64,000 nucleotides of DNA. Origin: Pectobacterium carotovorum (GTDB lineage Bacteria > Pseudomonadota > Gammaproteobacteria > Enterobacterales > Enterobacteriaceae). Of the stretch, positions 10,952-19,155 are shown piece by piece. The DNA is taken from positions 1,736,001 through 1,800,000 of the forward strand of contig NZ_JAXAFK010000001.1 of the NCBI RefSeq assembly GCF_033898505.1. The letters are read 5' to 3'. The notes beneath the pieces were generated by a model. That model was not told the DNA's origin. It worked only from the letters and a program-made list of their open reading frames with translations, and did not search any database. The position numbers and the translations under genes are program-made. Every line of letters begins with the position of its first letter. The first letter of the stretch is position 1.

Positions 10952-12625
10952 TTAAAACGACAGCCCAACGCGGTAATACACCACGGCGCTATCCGGTTTT
11001 AGCCAGTCGGGGTGTGCCAACGGCCAGCCAACCGTGATTTGTTGTGATAAATATTGATTCGCGACCCCTGCCCCTACCGCCGCGCCCCACAGCGTGCCCG
11101 CCGAGTCGCTTTCGGCCTGATGTGAGAAAAGATGCCCGCCGTCCACCGCCGCCGTCAGGGTGACGCTGCCCAACAGCGGCAACTGTGTTGCCCGCCAGTT
11201 GAGTTCGTTGCGCCAGTAACCACCGCGATTGCCTGAGAGATACTGTTCTTTGAAACCACGTACGGAGGTTTCCCCGCCCAGCGTGACCTGTTCGCTGCCA
11301 TACAGGCGCTGCGGTGAATACTGACCGTAGAGGTTGGTGAGGTAATGGAGGTTGTCTGCGATCGGGTAGTAATAACTGGCTGCCAGCGTCACTTTGTTGA
11401 ACTCAGCGCGCAGCGCATCGTCAGACTTACCGTCATCCGTTTCCGCGCCAAACCAGCGCGTTCCCCTGCTGTAAGCCGGATTCAGCGTCGCCAGCCCGCC
11501 CCACAGTTTCTGGCTATGATTGATGCCAATAATCGCACTGCTGAGTTTACGGCTGCTGGTTTGCAGCAGTACATCGCTCAGGTAGTTCTTTCCGATGCGG
11601 TGCGACATGCCCGCCGAGAGGCTGGTTTTCATGTCGCCATTACGGAACACCACGCGTGACAGCGTGGCACGGTGCGTCTGGCTATCGCCGGTTGAATGCC
11701 AGAGAAAATCCCGGTTGATGAAATCGTTGCGATAGCGGCTCTCAGAATAGTCATAGCTGAGCGTCCAGTAGCCGTAAGGCAGCGACACGCCCGCCTGCAG
11801 GCTTTCGGCATTGCGGCTATCGCGAAATTCGCTGCTGTGCCCGCCGCTGATAAACCACTGATCGGCCAGCCCCAGTACGTTATCCGCCCACAGGCCGCCG
11901 TTTAGCTGCCGCTCCCCGGTACTTTTCTGCCCGCTATTGTCAAAACTGATGTTTGCCGTCAGCGGAATTTGCTTTTTGCTAGTCAGGTTGACGATAGAAT
12001 AGCCTGGCTGGTTGCCGGGCTGAATTTCGATGCTCACCTGCTGCGTCGGCATGCGGTTGAGCTGTTCCATGCCCTGCTCGATATCCCGGAGATTGAGAAT
12101 TTCGCCTTCCAGCCCTGGGAAAACCTGCTTTAATGCCCACGTCGATTGATTATTAATGTTAATAGATTCGAGGCGACCTTCCAGAATATCGATTTGCAAT
12201 ACGCCGCTGGAAAGATCTTGCTCAGCAATAAAGGCTCGACTGGTAATATACCCCCGTTCGATATACCAATTACTGACGTCATGAATCAGCTGATTTATAT
12301 CATTAACATTAATACAACGATTAATATAATCTTTATTTAACCGTTCTTTGTCTCTTTCACGCAGCAGCGAACTATTGTGATAATTAATTTCCTTAATGGG
12401 AAAGCAGTGCCCAGTATCGCTGCCGCCGGCTGGATTTACCGTCGTTTGTGGCTGATTTAATTGCAATAAGGAATCACGCTGCTGCCGAGATTGATCGATC
12501 ACCTCGGCCTGCCGCTGCTGGATGTCATTTCTGTCTGCCGGATTAAGCGGCGCGGAAAATGCCGGAAATACTGTACAAAAAAATAGCGCAGGCGTGATAA
12601 AGATCAGCCTGAAAAAACCACGCAT
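10952..12625 (-). CDS. hecB: HecB-like TpsB outer-membrane transporter (FhaC/ShlB family)
   Basis: This is the outer-membrane beta-barrel that recognises the TPS domain of HecA and moves it to the cell surface. The 557 residues are typical of TpsB proteins. A signal peptide covers about residues 1-24 (cleavage after PAFSA). POTRA-type periplasmic sequence follows, and the C-terminal half is barrel with the conserved VRGF motif (VRGFKEQYLSGNRGGYW). The last residue is phenylalanine (YRVGLSF), as expected for a Bam substrate. The start at 12625 has AGGGA 7 nt upstream. hecA begins 50 bp after the hecB stop, so the two form a BA-order TPS operon. If hecA proves to be CdiA-like, this protein would be CdiB. 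Confidence 0.93.
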   Translation of the reverse strand: MRGFFRLIFITPALFFCTVFPAFSAPLNPADRNDIQQRQAEVIDQSRQQRDSLLQLNQPQTTVNPAGGSDTGHCFPIKEINYHNSSLLRERDKERLNKDYINRCINVNDINQLIHDVSNWYIERGYITSRAFIAEQDLSSGVLQIDILEGRLESININNQSTWALKQVFPGLEGEILNLRDIEQGMEQLNRMPTQQVSIEIQPGNQPGYSIVNLTSKKQIPLTANISFDNSGQKSTGERQLNGGLWADNVLGLADQWFISGGHSSEFRDSRNAESLQAGVSLPYGYWTLSYDYSESRYRNDFINRDFLWHSTGDSQTHRATLSRVVFRNGDMKTSLSAGMSHRIGKNYLSDVLLQTSSRKLSSAIIGINHSQKLWGGLATLNPAYSRGTRWFGAETDDGKSDDALRAEFNKVTLAASYYYPIADNLHYLTNLYGQYSPQRLYGSEQVTLGGETSVRGFKEQYLSGNRGGYWRNELNWRATQLPLLGSVTLTAAVDGGHLFSHQAESDSAGTLWGAAVGAGVANQYLSQQITVGWPLAHPDWLKPDSAVVYYRVGLSF

Positions 12626-12959
12626 GGTTTCATCCCTGAGATAATAATTTTTTTGGCATAGTAGAACCGTTAATTACCAAGCTCAATATGTCAGGTAATA
12701 TATAATTTTATGACAATTGGTTTGCGTTAAGTCGCGATAAAATATTTCCTTAACCAATAATTTTAGGATTGTTACACCTCGCCATACAATACTGCGTATT
12801 TCATGACCTTTTCTTGTCGCTTCCCCCCCCAAGAGATGCCTCCCCCATAGCGTCGTTGATGCATCATATTATATAGTAGCGCCTCATTGCCGCAGGCTAT
12901 TGCGGCGTTAACACCGGCTTATCTCACCACGTTGCGCAGCGCTTCTCTCTGGGGGAACA
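12626..12959. other. Divergent intergenic region between hecB and a GntR-type regulator gene
   Basis: This 334-bp, mostly AT-rich stretch holds the promoters of hecB (minus) and of the GntR-type gene (plus). I see no gene, hrp box (GGAACC-type) or sigma-54 element in it. The arrangement would suit control of hecBA by the neighbouring regulator, but no clear palindromic operator stands out. Confidence 0.5.
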
Positions 12960-13625
12960 GTGAATTATCCAATTGGGCAGATCAATCACAGCTATTTAGG
13001 CTCCAGCGTTTATACCATGCTGCGCGAGGCGTTAATTACCGGTCAACTCAAACCGGACGATCGCCTGAGAATACGGGAGCTTGCCGCACAGGTTGGCACC
13101 AGCGTAACGCCGGTGCGAGATGCGATCCTACAACTGGCGAAAGAGCAGGCGCTGGTGCTCAAAACGCCGCGTGATATCCGTGTTCCCCAGTTGACCGAAG
13201 CACAATTTATCGAGATCCGCACATTGCGGCTGGCGCTGGAAGGCACGGGGGCCGAGCAGGCTGCCGCACACATTACGCCGAAGATGCTGGAGCAGATTGA
13301 AGAGAATATTCGCCAGAATCGTCTGGCGATTGACGAGAAAAATCTACGCGAAGCCCTGCGGTTAAATAGCGAATTTCACCTGTTTCTGGCACAGGCGGCG
13401 CGTATGCCGCTGTTAACGCAGTTTATCGGCAGCTTGTGGATGCGCACCGGCCCGTTGATTGCCCAGGCCTATGCGCATTTTTCCGTGCAGATGGCGATCG
13501 AACATCACGAAGACGTCCTCGCCGCGCTACAGCAGCGCGACGCCAGCGCCGCTCGGCAGGCCATCCAATCCGACATTCTGGACGGCAGTGAAACGATGCT
13601 GGCCTTTATTGCTATGGATCAATAA
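12960..13625 (+). CDS. GntR family transcriptional regulator, FadR subfamily (FCD domain)
   Basis: This is a predicted DNA-binding regulator of 221 residues. The N-terminal winged helix-turn-helix covers about residues 12-75; LKPDDRLRIRELAAQVGTS followed by TPVRDAILQL is the GntR signature. The C-terminal all-helical FCD ligand domain (about 85-210) shows histidines at metal or ligand positions (EFHLFL, EHHEDVL). FCD members usually sense organic or sugar acids and repress nearby catabolic genes, but the ligand here is unknown. The start is GTG at 12960 with GGGGGA close upstream; the next in-frame ATG (13017) would cut into the first helix. The gene is divergent from hecB and convergent with dspF, 20 bp away. 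Confidence 0.88.
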   Translation: MNYPIGQINHSYLGSSVYTMLREALITGQLKPDDRLRIRELAAQVGTSVTPVRDAILQLAKEQALVLKTPRDIRVPQLTEAQFIEIRTLRLALEGTGAEQAAAHITPKMLEQIEENIRQNRLAIDEKNLREALRLNSEFHLFLAQAARMPLLTQFIGSLWMRTGPLIAQAYAHFSVQMAIEHHEDVLAALQQRDASAARQAIQSDILDGSETMLAFIAMDQ

Positions 13626-13645
13626 GTTAACACTAATCAACCGCG

Positions 13646-14068
13646 TTAAGCCGCCATGAGCCGGGGCAATAAGCCGCGAATCAGCAGTCGGGTTTCTTTG
13701 GCCTGACTGATAAATGCGGGCAGCAGCGCGGTAAAGCTGGGTTCATCGAGCGATTCTGCGGTGTGCTGAGTGCACAAACGCAGCGTCGAGTTCTCATCCA
13801 GCGCCAGCCAGCAGCCTTTCATCGCCGCCATTTCAAAATTAAGCATCAGCATCAGCTGGTAAACCGCCGTACTGACGTCCCCCTGAAATCGCATCACATC
13901 GCTGTGTAATAACAACACGCTGCTGCTGGCGGGGACCTCTAACACCACCGCCTCCTGCCCGTCAGATTCGCGTAGCGCGCAGATGCCGTCCTGCAAACTC
14001 AGTGGAGTACGGCTGAGCGAACCGTAATGGCGCAATAGGCGAGTAATATGCTGTTGTGTCGGTGTCAT
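13646..14068 (-). CDS. dspF: DspF, type III chaperone of DspE
   Basis: This small acidic protein (140 residues) belongs to the class I effector chaperones. It binds the N-terminal part of DspE, keeps it secretion-competent and delivers it to the T3SS. The fold is alpha/beta, with conserved hydrophobic strands such as EVPASSSVLLLHSDV and a terminal helix. It lies 24 bp downstream of the dspE stop on the same strand, the usual effector-chaperone pair, and would be transcribed from the dspE hrp box. Confidence 0.92.
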   Translation of the reverse strand: MTPTQQHITRLLRHYGSLSRTPLSLQDGICALRESDGQEAVVLEVPASSSVLLLHSDVMRFQGDVSTAVYQLMLMLNFEMAAMKGCWLALDENSTLRLCTQHTAESLDEPSFTALLPAFISQAKETRLLIRGLLPRLMAA

Positions 14069-14092
14069 TCTGTTCTCCTTTACTCTTTACAA

Positions 14093-17000
14093 TTAACCGT
14101 TAAGTTGCAGGCCTTCCTGCTGTAGTTGCTGTAAGGCGTTGGCGGTAGCCGGACTGGCTTTTGCAATCTCGCCGCTCAGTTTGTAACTTTGCGGCACGGT
14201 TTGATCCTGCCCGTAGCTGAAGCTGACGCTGCCAAGCAGTTTGTTCATGCTCACGCCTGCACTGCTTGAGGCGTTGATGATGACCGCCGGGGTATTGAAC
14301 CCTTCGCTCTTCTTCACTGTCTGCGAAACATCAATACTGGCGAGGCGTAAATTATTGCCGTCCTTAAACAGCGCAATCACATCATCCTTGCCGTGCGTTT
14401 TGTTCTGAATGCCCTTCTCGATCTTTTCCCGCACATCGTCTTTCAGCTCTAGCGAAACCGTCACCGACGCACGGTCGTTATCCTGCAAGCGGCTCACGAT
14501 ATCCTTCAGCGCCGGATTGTCCGCAATCAGTTGATTAATGCGATCGGCGTTGCTCGGCGGCAGTGAAGAAAACAGATGGTTGCCGATGACCTGGAACAGC
14601 CCGTTTTCCGTCAGTTTGCTGAGATTGGTGTAGGACGTCGTGTGCTTGACGCTATCCAACGTGGCACCATCGCGCTGCGCGACATCCTGTCGCACGTTCA
14701 GCTTTTGCAGACTCATCAAACCCTGATGCTGGTCGTCAGTTTTTGCTGTTTTATCCGCAAAATGCTCATTCAGAATGGCCAGTTGGTCGTCCGGCTCCGC
14801 CATTTTTTTCACACCGTCAATCAAAAGCTGACTGGCCGGATCGTTAAACGCGGAGTTCAGCGTTTTGGTCAGCGCGTCGATGTCCTTTTTCTCCAGCGGC
14901 TCGGCTTTCTTCATACCCAGGCTGATCGATTGGTTCGTGCGCGAGTCAGCCGCCACATTCACCCCGATGCTGGCCGAAGTGAAGAACGGGACGGTGCCAT
15001 CCGGCGTGGTTCTGGCGGCACCCGCGCTGAGGGTCGCGTTTGCCCCCATTGCGGCCTGATTCATGAAACGCAGGCGGTTGTCGGATTCCGTATAGGTGGT
15101 GGATTTTTCCCCTTGCGCGACGCTGGACGAACTGGTGGCAGACAGCACGTTGGCGCTTGCCGTCAGGCCCACCGATCCACGCAGCGTAGCGCTGGTTGGC
15201 GCCGCACCTTTTTCCGTCAGGTTTATGCCGCCGCGCAGTTCCAGCGCCGCGTTGCTATCCAGATTGAAGCTGACCGTTTTACCCGCCTTCACGCTGTGCT
15301 GCTCCCCTTTATCCAGCAGGGCAAGCGGGTTGATCGTGCCGCTCGACAGGCCATCAATAAATCCGGGCAGCTCTTCTTCGCTGAGGGTAAAGTTCAAGGC
15401 GTTTTGCTGCGCCATTTGCAGGCTGGCGGATACGCCGAATGAGGCGCGAACATCCGGTGCAAAACTGTGTTTGCTATTAATGTTTTGCGTCATCTGCGCC
15501 GAGGTTTTTCCTGTCAGATACTCGCTGACGTCATACCCGCCGGAGTAGCTCACTTTCCCCGTGATCCCGCCCGAACGCTCGAAGGCGACATTGATGCCGT
15601 TTTCACCGCGAGAAAAACTCAGATTGTAATTGCGTTCGCCGCTGACACCGCCACCCGGCACCGGAGGGAAAGGCAATGGCGTGCCGCTGACCACAAACGA
15701 CATGGATGCCCCGCCGCCATAGGTCCGGTTAAACGCGATACTTTCGTTGCTGTCCAACGACAGAACGGTCGCTTTCATTTTATCGATCATGTCCGTCTGG
15801 CTGGCCGCCTGCATCACGGTCTTCGACGTTACGCTGACAGCGTTTTCTTCTTTCCTGAACGCCTTCATAAAGGTTTTAACCGAGTCATAATCCGCTTCCA
15901 GCGCTTTATGGTTGGTGAACCCCATGTCGGTCATCTTTTTCACCGGATTGTCGCCGTAGTCTCCCTGCCGCAGCGCGTTAAGTTCTTTCATCATCGAGGC
16001 CAGTTCCGCCTCACCCGGCGATGTGCCGGATAACGCACCGATGCGATCGGTCAGCTTATGCAAATCACCTAGCACCAGGGTATCCAGCACCAGTCGCGTT
16101 TTCGCCAGCGACAGGGCATCACTGGTATCCCGCTGCTGCCCAAACGCCTCGCTATTCGGCTTTTGCGCGATCGGCGTTTTACTGTCTACAAAGGTTTTAA
16201 TCAGCGTACCGGCCGTACTCGTTTTCGATGACGGATGGCTTTCCATCGCTGCCAGCAGCACTGGAGCCAGATCTTTTTCTCTGCCATGCACGCTGGCAGG
16301 CTTGCCTTCCGTATTCATGACACCGTTATCGTTCACCACGCCCTGCTGCCTGCCGATAAGCAGGGCTGCTTTGGCCGAACTGCTTTCCAGTTCGGTCTGG
16401 AACTGTTTGAGCAAGTTCACCAACGGTTTCCCTTTCTCCCCCAGATCCAGCTTGTCTATCTTACTTTCCAGATCCATCGCCGCACCCTGCGGCTGGCCCG
16501 TCGTGGCATCCAGTTTTTTCAGTAACTCCGTCTGCATGTCGTAAACGGGCTTCAGTCCTTCACGCCCGCTGATCTGATGCTGAACATGGTCAGCAAAGGT
16601 TTTTAACGGCCGGGGGACTTCCATGGAGAACGAGACAACATGCGCTCTGAGCAAATCTGACAGCTTGCTTTTCACCTGCTGTGACTCTTCGCCGGTTTTC
16701 CCCAAAACCTGAACATCAGCTTTAACCGTCACCCCGGTCAACGGTATCTTCGTCCCTTTTGTCGCCACATCAAGCCGGCCAAACACCGTTTCTGCGGCAC
16801 GGGGTTCTGCGGGTAAAGCTTCCTGCCCTTTTGGCACCGCCGTTTTCCACGCGTTGCCTTGCTGTGTATGGAGCTCATGATCGTCATGCGCCACCTGCAA
16901 ATGATGCTGCGCATCCGTGCCCAGCGAATTGATTTTCCCCTCAATCGGCGTCTTCACCGGCTGCCATTGGGCAGTGTCATGATTAGCCGCATTTTGCCAG

Positions 17001-18976
17001 TCGGCCTTCGGCAGTTGGAAAAGCTGCCCATCTTTGTTCAAGGCGAAGAGCGTCTGCTGGTGATCCAGCGTGATGTCCTGAATCTCACCGGACAGCCCAT
17101 TTTTAGGCAGCGCCAGCGGTGGTGATGCGAGTTTATCCGTGCCCGGCTTGATCTGGTGGAAATGCAGGTCACCCTGCTTATCGACAGCAATAAATTTATT
17201 ACGGTTGATCACCGCCATCGCCGAGACGCCATCGTCCTTCGCGATACCAGGAAGCGCGGTGCCCGCAGACGGCGTCATTCGCACCTGCGGCAGCGCAAAC
17301 ACGGTGTTATCACCGTGCGTAAACGTGCCTGATTTCTGATTGATGGACAGCGGCGTGATTTCACCGTCTTTCAGCGTGTAAGCCTGATTGTCCAGTCCGC
17401 GCTTCAGCTGGCTGGCTTCAACGCTGGATGCCTCCCAGCTTTGGGTATTGCCGTTGTGAAAATGGACTTTGCCATCCTGTAACCCAATTTGCCCCAGCCG
17501 TCCCAGATCTAAGGTGTCTTTCGCCGCGGGCGCCGTCGTGGTCAGCCCCAGTTTATTATCCACCACCAAACTGTCGCTCAGGTTCCACCCCGGCGTTGGC
17601 GACAGCCCATTTTGTCCCAGAGGCGCAACGTGTTTTTGCCCCTGACGATCGGTGGCAAGTGCCTGCGTCTGGCCGTGTTCATCGTGGGCAAATCCGGTAA
17701 TACGGTGGCCATCGCCCAGCACCGCATTCAGTTCTGGCGTGCTGGCTGGGGTTAATGTGACATGCGGTTCACCCGCCTCAGGCAGCGGTGCGTGGTAAAG
17801 CTTGCCGTCATTATCAGCAATCAGCAGGTGTTCTGCGGTTAACCCCACTGCTTTCGCATATACCGGTTCGCCGCTGTCCAGCTTGAGCGCCACCGGCTGC
17901 GGTGTCGCATCCAACGCACTCATCAGATGCAGCTGCGTAAGGTGATCCTGCTCGGTCAGCACGGCCGATTGCCCGTTCTGATTGGCAGAGAACGCCGTAA
18001 TCTTATCGCTGAACGTTGATGACTCTGCCCCCGACGAGAGATTGCTCAGCGTGTGGCTATCTTTGACCGCGTACAGCTGTCCATCGCCCTGCCGGGATAA
18101 CTGGCTGTGGGAGACATCGCTGCTTTGCTGCCAGACGCCAAACTCGGTATTCAGCGCAAAGAGCTTGCCGTCATGGAGACGCAATTGCTCGCCAGCACCG
18201 GAAGCAGAATCGGGCTGTCGATGGACACCGGTCAACAACTCATGGTTCATGCGCCCGGATAGCGGCACGCTGGTCGATTCCCCCGCTTTTGTTTGCAAAG
18301 AGAGGCGCTCCGGCGTGGATTCCAGCTGTACGTTACTCGCACTCATCTTGCCCGCTGGCATCGCGCTGCGACCGCTGCTGTGCAGCGCAATGTGCTGATT
18401 GTCATCGCTTTGAATCACGAACAGTCGCCCTGATTTGTCGACTAACGCGTGCTGCTGCGCCTCCTGATTTTCATGATGGGCGACGAACGGCTGGCTATTC
18501 TTCCCGATAGTCTGTTGTAACAGCGTGGTCAGCGCCTCCGGCAACCCCTTGCCGAACTGAAGCTTACCGTGACTGTCCAGCGTGATATCGGCTTTAGCAG
18601 CAGGTGTAGCGGTACTGCTGCCGCGGATGTTGATCTCAGCAGCCTCGGTAGCAGCAAAACGCGGCAGGCTTTGGATTGGTCCGCCCGACGCCAGCGAATC
18701 ACGCTGTACGTGCGGTAAACGCTGACTCGCGCCTTCCAATGAAAATAGTTCGCGCAGGGTTGTCGACCGCGCACCCTGGTTTTTCACCTGGCTGCTGCTT
18801 CCCTGCTCCAGCGCTGGCGGTTTGCTTTTATCATGCAAACCTTGCTGAATCAGGGATTGCGCGCCTTTCTGGCTCGCACTGGTGCTACTGCCCTGCGATA
18901 ACGATGCTTTAGCTAACGTGGCTGGTGCAATCTCCGAAATAGACAGACCAGGCTGAACATGCTGGATTTTCTGCAT
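14093..18976 (-). CDS. dspE: DspE (DspA/E), AvrE-family type III effector
   Basis: This is the main host-cell-death effector of soft-rot and fire-blight bacteria, injected through the Hrp system. AvrE-family proteins have recently been described as membrane channels that release water and solutes into the apoplast. I place the start at ATG 18976 (MQKIQHVQPGLSI), giving 1627 residues, the normal family length. The open frame continues upstream to 19072, but that extension contains the hrp-box promoter (19016-19040) and so is not coding. The N-terminal about 130 residues are Ser/Gln-rich and disordered, as in secretion signals. Residues about 180-750 carry repeated short beta segments (DGKLY/DGQLF-like, each with a tryptophan or histidine) that resemble a propeller. 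The C-terminal half is conserved AvrE sequence. dspF follows. Confidence 0.95.
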   Translation of the reverse strand: MQKIQHVQPGLSISEIAPATLAKASLSQGSSTSASQKGAQSLIQQGLHDKSKPPALEQGSSSQVKNQGARSTTLRELFSLEGASQRLPHVQRDSLASGGPIQSLPRFAATEAAEINIRGSSTATPAAKADITLDSHGKLQFGKGLPEALTTLLQQTIGKNSQPFVAHHENQEAQQHALVDKSGRLFVIQSDDNQHIALHSSGRSAMPAGKMSASNVQLESTPERLSLQTKAGESTSVPLSGRMNHELLTGVHRQPDSASGAGEQLRLHDGKLFALNTEFGVWQQSSDVSHSQLSRQGDGQLYAVKDSHTLSNLSSGAESSTFSDKITAFSANQNGQSAVLTEQDHLTQLHLMSALDATPQPVALKLDSGEPVYAKAVGLTAEHLLIADNDGKLYHAPLPEAGEPHVTLTPASTPELNAVLGDGHRITGFAHDEHGQTQALATDRQGQKHVAPLGQNGLSPTPGWNLSDSLVVDNKLGLTTTAPAAKDTLDLGRLGQIGLQDGKVHFHNGNTQSWEASSVEASQLKRGLDNQAYTLKDGEITPLSINQKSGTFTHGDNTVFALPQVRMTPSAGTALPGIAKDDGVSAMAVINRNKFIAVDKQGDLHFHQIKPGTDKLASPPLALPKNGLSGEIQDITLDHQQTLFALNKDGQLFQLPKADWQNAANHDTAQWQPVKTPIEGKINSLGTDAQHHLQVAHDDHELHTQQGNAWKTAVPKGQEALPAEPRAAETVFGRLDVATKGTKIPLTGVTVKADVQVLGKTGEESQQVKSKLSDLLRAHVVSFSMEVPRPLKTFADHVQHQISGREGLKPVYDMQTELLKKLDATTGQPQGAAMDLESKIDKLDLGEKGKPLVNLLKQFQTELESSSAKAALLIGRQQGVVNDNGVMNTEGKPASVHGREKDLAPVLLAAMESHPSSKTSTAGTLIKTFVDSKTPIAQKPNSEAFGQQRDTSDALSLAKTRLVLDTLVLGDLHKLTDRIGALSGTSPGEAELASMMKELNALRQGDYGDNPVKKMTDMGFTNHKALEADYDSVKTFMKAFRKEENAVSVTSKTVMQAASQTDMIDKMKATVLSLDSNESIAFNRTYGGGASMSFVVSGTPLPFPPVPGGGVSGERNYNLSFSRGENGINVAFERSGGITGKVSYSGGYDVSEYLTGKTSAQMTQNINSKHSFAPDVRASFGVSASLQMAQQNALNFTLSEEELPGFIDGLSSGTINPLALLDKGEQHSVKAGKTVSFNLDSNAALELRGGINLTEKGAAPTSATLRGSVGLTASANVLSATSSSSVAQGEKSTTYTESDNRLRFMNQAAMGANATLSAGAARTTPDGTVPFFTSASIGVNVAADSRTNQSISLGMKKAEPLEKKDIDALTKTLNSAFNDPASQLLIDGVKKMAEPDDQLAILNEHFADKTAKTDDQHQGLMSLQKLNVRQDVAQRDGATLDSVKHTTSYTNLSKLTENGLFQVIGNHLFSSLPPSNADRINQLIADNPALKDIVSRLQDNDRASVTVSLELKDDVREKIEKGIQNKTHGKDDVIALFKDGNNLRLASIDVSQTVKKSEGFNTPAVIINASSSAGVSMNKLLGSVSFSYGQDQTVPQSYKLSGEIAKASPATANALQQLQQEGLQLNG

Positions 18977-19015
18977 AACAAGTTCCAAAGGTAATGAAGT
19001 GAACGTGTCGGTTAA

Positions 19016-19040
19016 GTGGTCATTTTCACCTTTCGGTTCC
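19016..19040 (-). promoter_or_regulatory. hrp box (HrpL-dependent promoter) of dspEF
   Basis: On the minus strand the sequence reads GGAACC-N15-CCAC followed by TTA, a perfect match to the HrpL (ECF sigma) consensus. It ends 40 nt upstream of the proposed dspE ATG at 18976. Confidence 0.92.
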
Positions 19041-19064
19041 CGACATCTTTCTCTTCCCGGAACG

Positions 19065-19092
19065 GGAACCACATCACACCTTCCCTCACTTA
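19065..19092 (+). promoter_or_regulatory. hrp box of hrpW
   Basis: GGAACC (19065-19070), 15 nt, then TCACTTA (19086-19092): one mismatch to the hrp-box consensus GGAACC-N15/16-CCACNNA. It lies 64 nt upstream of the hrpW start and 25 nt from the divergent dspE box, so both effector operons fire from one short regulatory segment. Confidence 0.87.
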
Positions 19093-19155
19093 ATACGCAA
19101 CAGACGTAAGCCTGTTAATGACCCATCACGATTCATTCACTTTCAAGGAGATGTT

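Noticed and set aside
14576..16033. Plus-strand frames of up to 288 codons opposite dspE
   Set aside because: dspE is a full-length, well-recognised gene; these frames lack ribosome-binding sites and family features.
18977..19072. N-terminal 32-codon extension of dspE
   Set aside because: It contains the dspE hrp box, and the resulting sequence is not like DspE N termini.
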